Position numbers and translations under genes: made by a program
Shown here: piece by piece, positions 1 through 6,680 of the stretch
How positions within the stretch are numbered: the stretch's first letter is position 1
Layout: the number at the start of each line of letters is the position of its first letter
Notes under the pieces: model-generated
Database searches by the model: none
What the model saw: the letters and a program-made list of their open reading frames with translations, nothing else
Told to the model about the DNA's origin: nothing
DNA from: QYOJ01 sp043810345
Lineage (GTDB): Bacteria > Bacteroidota > Bacteroidia > Bacteroidales > FEN-979
Reading direction: 5' to 3'
Assembly: GCA_043810345.1 (NCBI GenBank)
Contig: JBDROF010000083.1
Location: 1-17,954, forward strand
Length of the DNA stretch: 17,954 nucleotides

Positions 1-2623
1 TCGAATTTCCAATTTCATCTGCAGACTGCGGACTGCGGACTGCTGACTGATTTTTCCCGAGTAACATATGCGCTTCCCACAACAGTGTGGCTTTCGGTTT
101 TCCGGTGAAACGGAAGGCTCCGACGCGGATCAAAATAATGAGCTGTTCCAGCTTAATCGGTACGCGCTGAATAAAATCATCCAGGCTTCGAAAGTTGCCA
201 TTCGCTTTTTGCTCTTCGCTGATTGTTTTTCCTATTTGGTATTCCAAATTGGCAATGTGGACGAACCCCACGTAAATATCCCTTTCTCCCTGCAGGCAGG
301 TCGTGTAGTCGCTGTTGTTCACACAGGGCAGGTGCAGGGTGGCGCCCCAGTTCCTGGCTTCGTTCAGGTAGACCCAGGAGGGGTAGAATCCGCCGAAGTT
401 GTTGATCACCCCTACCATGAATTCCAGCGGAAAGTGTGCTTTCAGGTAGAGGCTCTGGTAGCTTTCCACAGCATAGGAGGCGGAGTGTGCTTTGGAGAAA
501 GAGTAACCCGCAAACGACTCGATCTGGCGCCACACCTCCTTTGTCACCTCCTCAGGATAGCTAAACTTCTTACAGTTGCTGAAGAACTTGTCGATGATCC
601 GCTGCAGCTCCTTTTTAGACCGGTATTTGCCGCTCATGGCCCGGCGGATCACATCCGACTCACTCAGGTCGAGGCCGGCAAAGTGATGGCAGATCTTCAG
701 TACATCCTCCTGGTAAACCATCACCCCGTATGTCTCCTTCAACTGTTCTTCCATCACCGGGTGGAGGTAGTTGAACTTTCCGGGATTATGGAAGCGGTAG
801 ATATACTCCTTCATCATCCCCGAGCGGGCAACGCCGGGTCGCACAATCGAACTGGCCGCTACCAGGGTGCGGTAGTCGTCGCACCGGAGCTTTTTCAGCA
901 ACCCGCGCATCGCCGGACTCTCCACGTAGAAGCAGCCGATGGTGCGGGCCGACCGCAACAGCTTCTTGACCTTGGGGTCCTGCTTGAACTGCTTTACATC
1001 GTGTACATCCACACTGATGTTCCGGTTCCGCCGGACAAGCTCAGCCGATTCAAAAATGTGGCCGATCCCGCGTTGACTGAGGATGTCGAGTTTTTCAAAT
1101 CCGATATCCTCGGCTACGTACATGTCCCACTGGGTGGTGGGAAAACCTTTGGGCGGAAGGTCCAGCGCCGTATAGCAGGTGATCGGCTTCTCGGAGATCA
1201 GCACCCCGCCCGCATGGATGCTGCGGATGTTGGGAAAATCGACCATCATCTCCCCTATCTTGCTGATCTTCTCGATGATGCTGCTCCGGTTGATCGCCTC
1301 TTCGGGGTGCTTCAGGAAGGCATCCATCTCCCCCTTCGGCAACCCGTGCACCTTCCCCAGTTCCCGGTAGATCGAATTTCCTTTGAAGGTCGACATGGCT
1401 CCGAGCAGAGCGGTGTGCTCATGGCCATACCGTTTAAAAATATAGTCCAACACCTCATCCCGCTCCTTCCAGGAGTAGTCGATGTCGAAATCGGGAGGTG
1501 ACGTGCGTTTAGGATTGATGAACCGTTCGAAATAGAGGTCGAGTTCAATCGGATCCACGTTGGTGATCTTCAGGCAATAGGCTACGATGCTGTTGGCTCC
1601 GCTGCCTCGTCCCACATGGTAAAATCCACGCGCCATGGAATAGCGGACCACGTCCCAAGCGATGAGGAAGTAGGCGGCAAAGCCCATCCTGCAAATGATA
1701 TCGATCTCATGCCGGATGCGGTTGCGGGCTTCCACATTGTGTTTGCCATAACGGTACTCCAGTCCGTCGAGTGCAAGCTTCTCCAGCAGCACCTGGTCGT
1801 CGTACATGTCGCCAGTAAAGGTTCTCTTGTTTTTGCACTCCCGGAAGTCGAAGTCGATGTTGCAAGCTTCGATCAGCTTCTCCGTGTTCCGGATGATCTC
1901 CGGGTATTCCCGGAACGGTTCAAGCAGCTCGTCCAGGGGCTTCATTACCTCATCTGGCGAGGCCAGGTGTGGTGGCTCCAGGCGGGAAAGCAGGATGTTG
2001 TGATCGATTGCCCGCAGGTTGCAGTGCAGTTCCCAGGTAGTTTCATCCGCAACCGTGACCGGTGTCATTATCACCATGCGATCCAGCAGGTGGCGGTGGC
2101 GGGAGAGGATGATGGGGTTGACGTCGGCAGGGGAAATACCGATGAACGAAGGACGAGTGACGAGGGACGAGGGACGAATTTCACTATTTCGCCATTTCAC
2201 CATTTCACTATTTTGCATTGCGGACTGCGGACTGCGGACTGCGGACTGGAATGGATACACCACCACCACATCATTGAACTCCGGCGCCCGGTCAGGTAAC
2301 GGTTGATTTCTCAGGGTATGGTGGGTCAGAAACTCATTCAGCTCCCGGAAGCCATCGTTGTTTTTTGCCAACCCTGTATATAATAATTGATCCCCGCGGC
2401 GGAATTCGATCCCGGCAATGGGTTTGATGCTCTTCTCTTTGCAGGCTGCCACAAAATCCATGATTCCTGTGGAGTTGTTGATGTCGGTCAGCGCCAACGC
2501 TGGAGGAGCGACCCGATGGGTCGCCCCGTCAACATTGTACGCACGTACCGCCTGTTCCACCAGTTGTTCGATGGAGAGAGTGCCGTAGCGGAGGGAAAAG
2601 TATGAGTGGCAGTTTAAGTACAT
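1..2623 (-). CDS. dnaE: DNA polymerase III alpha-type subunit, short translesion-associated form (3' end outside window)
   Basis: Replicative C-family polymerase subunit, probably the accessory copy that works with DinB in damage-induced synthesis. The minus frame is open from ATG at 2623 to the window edge (874 codons); the C-terminus is missing. The N-terminus MYLNCHSYFSLRYGTLS is the start of a PHP domain. The polymerase motif PDFDIDY lies at residues 377-383 (D380, D382) and the third catalytic aspartate is D513 in EKLDILSQRG. Further on, FAGYSFSKAHSASYA matches the conserved alpha-subunit motif before the helix-hairpin-helix region. The start overlaps the end of dinB by 10 bases, so translation is probably coupled. 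Two short-repeat arrays are read in frame, at residues about 126-160 (PHP domain) and 859-868, replacing what are normally variable linkers. The frame is otherwise intact, so I call it functional. It could instead be the housekeeping dnaE, but the dinB/S24 context argues against that. Confidence 0.93.
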   Translation of the reverse strand, partial: MYLNCHSYFSLRYGTLSIEQLVEQAVRAYNVDGATHRVAPPALALTDINNSTGIMDFVAACKEKSIKPIAGIEFRRGDQLLYTGLAKNNDGFRELNEFLTHHTLRNQPLPDRAPEFNDVVVVYPFQSAVRSPQSAMQNSEMVKWRNSEIRPSSLVTRPSFIGISPADVNPIILSRHRHLLDRMVIMTPVTVADETTWELHCNLRAIDHNILLSRLEPPHLASPDEVMKPLDELLEPFREYPEIIRNTEKLIEACNIDFDFRECKNKRTFTGDMYDDQVLLEKLALDGLEYRYGKHNVEARNRIRHEIDIICRMGFAAYFLIAWDVVRYSMARGFYHVGRGSGANSIVAYCLKITNVDPIELDLYFERFINPKRTSPPDFDIDYSWKERDEVLDYIFKRYGHEHTALLGAMSTFKGNSIYRELGKVHGLPKGEMDAFLKHPEEAINRSSIIEKISKIGEMMVDFPNIRSIHAGGVLISEKPITCYTALDLPPKGFPTTQWDMYVAEDIGFEKLDILSQRGIGHIFESAELVRRNRNISVDVHDVKQFKQDPKVKKLLRSARTIGCFYVESPAMRGLLKKLRCDDYRTLVAASSIVRPGVARSGMMKEYIYRFHNPGKFNYLHPVMEEQLKETYGVMVYQEDVLKICHHFAGLDLSESDVIRRAMSGKYRSKKELQRIIDKFFSNCKKFSYPEEVTKEVWRQIESFAGYSFSKAHSASYAVESYQSLYLKAHFPLEFMVGVINNFGGFYPSWVYLNEARNWGATLHLPCVNNSDYTTCLQGERDIYVGFVHIANLEYQIGKTISEEQKANGNFRSLDDFIQRVPIKLEQLIILIRVGAFRFTGKPKATLLWEAHMLLGKNQSAVRSPQSADEIGNS
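21..48. repeat. 7-mer array (GCGGACT)x4 inside dnaE near its C-terminal part
   Basis: Units GCAGACT, GCGGACT, GCGGACT, GCTGACT. It is read in frame by dnaE as SAVRSPQSA at residues about 859-868. It is preceded by two units GAATTTC and CAATTTC (3-16), related to the array at 15564-15598. Confidence 0.9.
2144..2247. repeat. Composite array inside dnaE: 7-mer x5, 8-mer x4, 7-mer x4
   Basis: Three arrays laid end to end: GGACGAG-type 7-mers (2144-2178, five units), TTTCRCYA 8-mers (2179-2210, four units), nine bases, then GCGGACT 7-mers (2220-2247, four exact units). It is read in frame as dnaE residues about 126-160 (including QSAVRSPQS). The 8-mer matches the arrays around the four-helix-bundle gene, and the last 7-mer matches those at 21-48 and 8551-8606. 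Confidence 0.95.
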
Positions 2624-3762
2624 GCCACTCCCCTCCTCACGATCTTCGGCCCATACTTGTGCTTCATCCTGTCCAGCGCCTGGTAGAGATTGATCATCTC
2701 GGTGCTGTCCTCAAACATGTTGAGTTGCGGGGTGCCGGTGATGAGTCCGCTGAACCGCACCCCGATGAGCCGGATCAGCATGCGGCGCTGGTAAAGGCGG
2801 TCGAAGAGCTCTTTGGCCACCAGGATGAGCTGGTGATCGAACGCAGTGTAGGGGATCTGCCTCTGCAGGGTATGGGTATCGAAATTCGAATAGCGGATCT
2901 TTACCGTGATGCAGGAGGTAAGTTTCTGCTTGTCGCGCAGTTCATAGGATATCTTCTCCACCATCTTCACCAGGATCTCTTTCATCCGGACGATGTCGAT
3001 GCTGTCCTGGTCAAAGGTGGTCTCGGTACTCACCGATTTGGCTTCATGGTAGGGATGGACAGCCGTGTGGTCGATGCCGTTGGCCTTTTCCCAGATCACG
3101 ACCCCGTTCTTCCCCATCACCCGTTCCATCATCTCGGCCGGCATCTGCCGCAGGGTATGGATGGTAACGATGCCCATCGACCGCAGCAGCCGGTAGGTCT
3201 TCTCGCCGATCATCGGGATTTTTTTGATCGAGAGCGGATCGAGAAACGGGAACACCCCGTCGTGTGCCACATACCGCTCTCCGTTGGGTTTTGCTTCACC
3301 GGTGGCGATCTTCGAAACCGTTTTGTTCACAGAAAGCCCGAACGAGATCGGCAACCCGGTATGCCTGATGATCGCCTGCCGGAGCTCCTGCGTCCATTGC
3401 AGGGTTCCGAAAAAACGGTCCATGCCGGTGACATCAATGTAATGCTCGTCGATGGAGGCCTTCTCATACAACGGCGCCCGTTCGGCGATGATATCAGTCA
3501 CCGTATGCGAATAGTTCGAATAGAGTTCCATGTCGCCCCGGATGAAGACCGCATCCCCGCAAAGCATCCTGGCCATCTTCATCGGCATTCCCGCGTGTAC
3601 GCCAAACTTCCGGGATTCGTAACTGCAACTGGCCACCACCCCGCGATCAGACATGCCCCCAATGATCACCGGCTTTCCCTCCAGCGACGTGTTGAGAAGT
3701 CGCTCAACGGAGACGAAGAAGGTGTCGAGATCGAGATGGACGATATTGCGGGATGTTTTCAT
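2614..3762 (-). CDS. dinB: Y-family translesion DNA polymerase (DNA polymerase IV / UmuC-like)
   Basis: Error-prone lesion-bypass polymerase, 382 aa. The palm has D11 in HLDLDTFF, with F16 at the steric-gate position, and D105-E106 in ASIDEHYID; all metal-binding residues are present. Thumb motifs (IPMIGEKTYRLLRSMGI) and a little-finger domain follow. Near the C-terminus, QLNMF at 346-350 fits the beta-clamp-binding consensus, followed by a tail (YQALDRMKHKYG) resembling the end of Bacteroidota UmuC-type proteins. The start at 3762 opens directly on the catalytic domain. It lies 75 bases after the four-helix-bundle gene, in a gap filled by an 8-mer array, and overlaps dnaE by 10 bases. It is probably expressed with dnaE and controlled by the divergent S24 regulator, which is inference from position. 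No ImuA/RecA-like third partner is seen here. Confidence 0.95.
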   Translation of the reverse strand: MKTSRNIVHLDLDTFFVSVERLLNTSLEGKPVIIGGMSDRGVVASCSYESRKFGVHAGMPMKMARMLCGDAVFIRGDMELYSNYSHTVTDIIAERAPLYEKASIDEHYIDVTGMDRFFGTLQWTQELRQAIIRHTGLPISFGLSVNKTVSKIATGEAKPNGERYVAHDGVFPFLDPLSIKKIPMIGEKTYRLLRSMGIVTIHTLRQMPAEMMERVMGKNGVVIWEKANGIDHTAVHPYHEAKSVSTETTFDQDSIDIVRMKEILVKMVEKISYELRDKQKLTSCITVKIRYSNFDTHTLQRQIPYTAFDHQLILVAKELFDRLYQRRMLIRLIGVRFSGLITGTPQLNMFEDSTEMINLYQALDRMKHKYGPKIVRRGVACT

Positions 3763-3767
3763 AAGTA

Positions 3768-3839
3768 GTGAAATAGCGAAATAGCGAAATAGCGAAATAG
3801 CGAAATAGCGAAATGGCGAAATAGCGAAATAGCGAAATT
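3768..3839. repeat. Left 8-mer array of the four-helix-bundle cassette, (GCGAAATA)x9
   Basis: Nine contiguous 8-base units, mostly GCGAAATA; the first unit starts GTG, unit 7 ends in G and unit 9 ends in T. It begins 5 bases upstream of the dinB start and ends in the stop codon of the four-helix-bundle gene. It is the reverse complement of the array at 4279-4350. Confidence 0.97.
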
Positions 3840-4218
3840 ATTGTGGGCGTTTAAGTTTGAGTTTCCGTTTTATAGTTGAAAAAATTCGTAATAACTCATC
3901 CGCTTCTCCTTGCAGTGTAGTGGTTTCAGAGGTCGTCATAATTCCGGCTTCCACCAAAAAGTCAATCCAGAATAAACACTCATCACACTCCTCTGTAACA
4001 ATACAAATCTTGGAATAGAATTCTGCCTCAGATCTTCCTCTCGTTGCAGAACTGAAATTGGCAGCAACAGATGTGGCACTCTTCATCAATTGCCTAACCG
4101 GAATCCGGCTCAGATCATTTAACTTAATCTTGGTCAGCATTTTATAAATATTTACAGCAAACATTTTTGACCTTGCTCTCATCTCCTGGTTAAACCGCCT
4201 TGCATCATAAGTTTTCAT
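3838..4218 (-). CDS. Four-helix-bundle protein, 23S rRNA intervening-sequence protein (IVP) / Avd-like family
   Basis: A 126-aa all-helical protein of the family first found inside 23S rRNA intervening sequences and related to Avd, the accessory protein of diversity-generating retroelements. The family signature is visible at residues about 44-95: QLMKSATSVAANFSSATRGR, then AEFYSKICIVTEECDECLFW. The tail is basic (KRKLKLKRP). The molecular function is unknown; relatives bind nucleic acid. The gene precedes dinB in the same direction and its stop codon overlaps the last unit of the left 8-mer array. Arrays of nine units flank it on both sides in inverted orientation, so it looks like cargo of a small inserted cassette rather than an original member of the polymerase operon. 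No reverse transcriptase or variable repeat is visible nearby. Confidence 0.88.
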   Translation of the reverse strand: MKTYDARRFNQEMRARSKMFAVNIYKMLTKIKLNDLSRIPVRQLMKSATSVAANFSSATRGRSEAEFYSKICIVTEECDECLFWIDFLVEAGIMTTSETTTLQGEADELLRIFSTIKRKLKLKRPQ

Positions 4219-4237
4219 AACTGGTTTTTCCTACTTA

Positions 4238-4265
4238 ATCCGCTAAAAACCCAAAAGGTTATACA
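4238..4265 (-). promoter_or_regulatory. Shared upstream element, copy at four-helix-bundle/dinB/dnaE operon
   Basis: On the minus strand TGTATAACCTTTTG (4265-4252), nine bases, then CGGAT (4242-4238). An element with the same 14-mer, the same nine-base spacing and the same CGGAT lies upstream of recA at 13425-13398. It begins 33 bases before the ATG of the four-helix-bundle gene. It could be a promoter core or a damage-response operator; it does not fit TAnnTTTG exactly. Confidence 0.5.
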
Positions 4266-4278
4266 CTTAACAAGAAAA

Positions 4279-4350
4279 TTTCGCTATTTCGCTATTTCGC
4301 TATCTCGCTATTTCGCTATTTCGCTATTTCACTATTTCACTATTTCACTA
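4279..4350. repeat. Right 8-mer array of the four-helix-bundle cassette, (TTTCGCTA)x9
   Basis: Nine contiguous 8-base units: six TTTCGCTA-type (one TCTCGCTA) followed by three TTTCACTA. It has the same unit number and length (72 bases) as the left array, in opposite orientation. It ends 7 bases before the first operator of the S24 regulator. Confidence 0.97.
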
Positions 4351-4357
4351 TTTTATT

Positions 4358-4397
4358 TGATTATTTTCTAATCATTTTTGCGATTACAATATAATCA
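4358..4397 (+). promoter_or_regulatory. Tandem operator pair for the S24 regulator
   Basis: Two 17-base inverted repeats with the same architecture. Site 1 at 4358-4374 is TGATTA-N5-TAATCA (perfect); site 2 at 4381-4397 is CGATTA-N5-TAATCA (one mismatch). Their centres are 23 bases apart. They cover the -33 region and the spacer of the regulator's promoter, so binding would block RNA polymerase. A symmetric repeat at the promoter of an XRE/S24 gene is the usual autoregulation arrangement; binding itself is inference. Confidence 0.6.
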
Positions 4398-4406
4398 TTA
4401 TATTTG
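4377..4406 (+). promoter_or_regulatory. Bacteroidota-type promoter of the S24 regulator
   Basis: TTTG at 4377-4380 (-33 box), an 18-base spacer, then TATATTTG at 4399-4406, which fits the -7 consensus TAnnTTTG of Bacteroidota housekeeping promoters. The predicted transcript starts near 4409, about 18 bases before the ATG. Confidence 0.65.
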
Positions 4407-4426
4407 CAACACCAAAACTTTTTGCC

Positions 4427-5230
4427 ATGTTTTTCAGTTCGAACATTAAATTTTTACGTAAGCGAAGAGGGCAGACACAGGATGATATAGCCTCTGCACT
4501 GGAGATGAAACGGTCAACACTCAGTGGCTACGAGAACCGTATCGCACAACCGGGGATGGAAGCCCTGGTCGCCTTTTCAAACTACTTTAAGGTGGCCATC
4601 GATACCCTCATCCGGGTCGACCTTACTGCGCTGCCCGAAAGCCAGATGCGCCAGATCGAACGGGGGTACGATGTCTTCCTGAAGGGATCCAATCTCCGGA
4701 TCCTGGCCTCCACCGTTGGTCCTGATAACGAAGAGAACATAGAACTGGTGTCGGAGAAAGCCAAAGCAGGTTACAGCAGTGGTTTTGCCGATCCGGAGTA
4801 CATCAGTATCCTCCCAACTTTCAGGCTCCCGTTTCTATCAAAGCAGAAGAAATACCGGACCTTCCAGATCAGCGGGGACTCCATGCTTCCGATCCCCCCC
4901 GGGGCTTATGTGACCGGGGTGTTTATCCAGAACTGGACCACCATCCGCGATAAGGATGCTTACGTCATCCTGACAGCGGAGGATGGGATCGTATTCAAAG
5001 TGGTGGAGAACCGGATAAAGAGTGAAGGGAAATTGATCCTGCACTCCCTCAATCCGCTCTACGATCCTTATGAACTGGAGGTCAAAGATATCCGCGAGGT
5101 ATGGCAGTTTGTACATTACATCAGCCAGGAGGTTCCTGAAAATGGGAATGCAGAGAACTACTACCTCTCAGAGAGTGTGAAAAAGCTCCGGGAGGAGGTT
5201 AAAATCATCCAGACCAGGTTGAAATTATAG
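4427..5230 (+). CDS. XRE-family / S24 peptidase LexA-like repressor
   Basis: Probable DNA-damage-responsive repressor of 267 aa. Residues 5-60 form an XRE helix-turn-helix (IKFLRKRRGQTQDDIASALE, then TLSGYENR). The S24 domain contains A114-G115 in KAKAGY, the expected self-cleavage bond, with nucleophile S152 in ISGDSMLPIPPG and general base K191 in IVFKVVENR. All three elements needed for RecA-stimulated autocleavage are therefore present. The C-terminal 25 residues look like a short coiled coil (ESVKKLREEVKIIQTRL). The gene is divergent from four-helix-bundle/dinB/dnaE and has two inverted-repeat operators over its own promoter, indicating autoregulation. It differs from classical LexA in having an XRE rather than a winged-helix DNA-binding domain. 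A phage-type CI repressor is the alternative, but no phage genes are seen. Confidence 0.9.
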   Translation: MFFSSNIKFLRKRRGQTQDDIASALEMKRSTLSGYENRIAQPGMEALVAFSNYFKVAIDTLIRVDLTALPESQMRQIERGYDVFLKGSNLRILASTVGPDNEENIELVSEKAKAGYSSGFADPEYISILPTFRLPFLSKQKKYRTFQISGDSMLPIPPGAYVTGVFIQNWTTIRDKDAYVILTAEDGIVFKVVENRIKSEGKLILHSLNPLYDPYELEVKDIREVWQFVHYISQEVPENGNAENYYLSESVKKLREEVKIIQTRLKL

Positions 5231-5293
5231 GTATCAACAATACCCAGTCGATAAAAATTCTTTAGCCGCAGGTATTTTTCCCTTCGGATTTGA

Positions 5294-5301
5294 TATATTT
5301 G
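5294..5301 (+). promoter_or_regulatory. Probable -7 box of the ugd operon
   Basis: TATATTTG fits TAnnTTTG, in the 117-base gap after the S24 gene. The predicted start of transcription is about 44 bases before the ugd ATG. No clear -33 TTTG is seen at the usual distance, so this is partial evidence. Confidence 0.45.
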
Positions 5302-5347
5302 CCCCATCTAATATGGAATTCATTAACAACTATAAAACCCTCAAAAT

Positions 5348-6673
5348 ATGAAAGCCACGATTGTTGGATCTGGATATGTCGGTCTGGTTACAGGCACCTG
5401 TTTTGCAGAAGTAGGGATAGATGTAACTTGTATAGATATTGACCAGAAAAAAATTGATAACCTCAAAAAAGGGATCATCCCAATCTATGAACCCGGATTG
5501 GAAGAGATGGTTCACAGGAACATGAAGAAAGGAAGGCTCCACTTCACCACCGGTATCAAGGAAGCCCTGAAAGACTGTGAGGTGATCTTCAGTGCGGTAG
5601 GAACTCCTCCTGACGAAGATGGCAGCGCCGATCTGAAGTATGTTCTGGGAGTAGCTTCAGATGTGGGGAAATACATGGACGATTACATCCTGATGGTGAC
5701 AAAAAGTACTGTTCCGGTAGGGACTGCTGAAAAGGTACGGAAAGCCATACAGGATCAACTGGACAAACGGAGCATGAAGGTGGAATTTGATGTTGCCTCC
5801 AACCCTGAATTCCTCAAGGAAGGAGCGGCAATTGATGACTTCCTGAAACCTGACAGGATTGTGGTAGGCTGTGACTCACCAAGGGCTGAGAAACTGATGT
5901 CTGCTCTTTATAAACCCTTTACCCTGAACGGCCACCCGGTTATTTTCATGGATATTGTTTCAGCAGAGATGACCAAATATGCCGCAAACTCCATGCTTGC
6001 GACCAAAATCAGTTTTATGAACGACATCGCCAACCTTTGCGAAATCGTCGGCGCCAACGTGAATATGGTTCGAAAGGGGATTGGCTCCGACACCCGGATT
6101 GGTAGTAAATTCATCTATCCGGGCGTGGGATATGGTGGAAGCTGCTTCCCCAAGGATGTCAAAGCCCTGATTAAAACATCGGACGAATTTGGTCACTCCT
6201 TGCGTATCCTCAAAGCCGTAGAAGCTGTTAACGACGATCAGAAATCGGTCATGTTCAATAAGATCATGAAGTATTTCAACGGGAACCTCAAGGGCAAAAT
6301 GATCGCGCTCTGGGGACTTTCTTTCAAACCACAGACCGATGATATGCGCGAAGCTCCCTCACTGGTTATGATCAAACAATTCCTGGATGCCGGTGCAAAG
6401 ATAAAAGCGTACGATCCTGTGGCCATGCATGAAGCACAGCGAATCCTTGATAACGGCATTGAATATGCTGAAGATCAATACGATGCTCTTATTGATGCTG
6501 ATTGCCTGCTAATGATCACCGAATGGCCGGAATTCAAATTTCCCAACTGGAAAGTGATCAAAAAGCTGATGAAAGGTCACGCTGTGTTTGACGGTCGTAA
6601 TATATACGATGCCGAAGAGTTGAACCAAAAAGGATTCGATTACTTCTGCATCGGCGTCAACACTACAAAATAG
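5348..6673 (+). CDS. ugd: UDP-glucose 6-dehydrogenase
   Basis: Oxidises UDP-glucose to UDP-glucuronate with two NAD+ in the cytoplasm, supplying surface polysaccharide synthesis. The 441-aa length is typical. The N-terminal Rossmann motif is GSGYVGLVTG (residues 7-16). The substrate-binding stretch SNPEFLKEGAAIDDF is at 151-165, and catalytic C266 is in GYGGSCFPKD. The C-terminal UDP-binding domain includes ALWGLSFKPQTDDMREAPS. It is the first gene of a tight plus-strand group, 7 bases before the UDP-glucuronate decarboxylase that uses its product. Nothing looks damaged. Confidence 0.97.
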   Translation: MKATIVGSGYVGLVTGTCFAEVGIDVTCIDIDQKKIDNLKKGIIPIYEPGLEEMVHRNMKKGRLHFTTGIKEALKDCEVIFSAVGTPPDEDGSADLKYVLGVASDVGKYMDDYILMVTKSTVPVGTAEKVRKAIQDQLDKRSMKVEFDVASNPEFLKEGAAIDDFLKPDRIVVGCDSPRAEKLMSALYKPFTLNGHPVIFMDIVSAEMTKYAANSMLATKISFMNDIANLCEIVGANVNMVRKGIGSDTRIGSKFIYPGVGYGGSCFPKDVKALIKTSDEFGHSLRILKAVEAVNDDQKSVMFNKIMKYFNGNLKGKMIALWGLSFKPQTDDMREAPSLVMIKQFLDAGAKIKAYDPVAMHEAQRILDNGIEYAEDQYDALIDADCLLMITEWPEFKFPNWKVIKKLMKGHAVFDGRNIYDAEELNQKGFDYFCIGVNTTK

Positions 6674-6680
6674 CGCTTTT

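Larger units (their letters stand above)
3768..4350. mobile_element. Putative 583-bp cassette: four-helix-bundle gene between inverted 8-mer arrays
   Basis: The two nine-unit arrays form inverted ends of 72 bases around one small gene and its own upstream region. The transcript could fold into a long stem with the gene in the loop, recalling 23S rRNA intervening sequences that carry this protein family. The cassette sits between divergent genes that would otherwise share one promoter region. Mobility is inference: no transposase is present, and a target duplication cannot be judged against the repeats. Confidence 0.45.

Noticed and set aside
68..1501. Long plus-strand reading frame of 477 codons
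   Set aside because: It lies antisense to dnaE, whose minus-strand frame contains the catalytic motifs. The plus-strand protein has no recognisable domain.
1..2623. dnaE as a pseudogene because of the embedded arrays
   Set aside because: The frame is uninterrupted over 874 codons, catalytic aspartates are intact, and the one dangerous TAG unit reads TGG.
2602..3768. Plus-strand reading frame of 388 codons
   Set aside because: It is antisense over the whole of dinB, and its peptide is a histidine/proline/arginine-rich artefact of codon bias.
3838..4218. A diversity-generating retroelement around the Avd-like gene
   Set aside because: No reverse transcriptase, template repeat or variable repeat is seen in the window.
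3768..4350. CRISPR array
   Set aside because: Units are 8 bases and contiguous with no spacers, and there are no cas genes.
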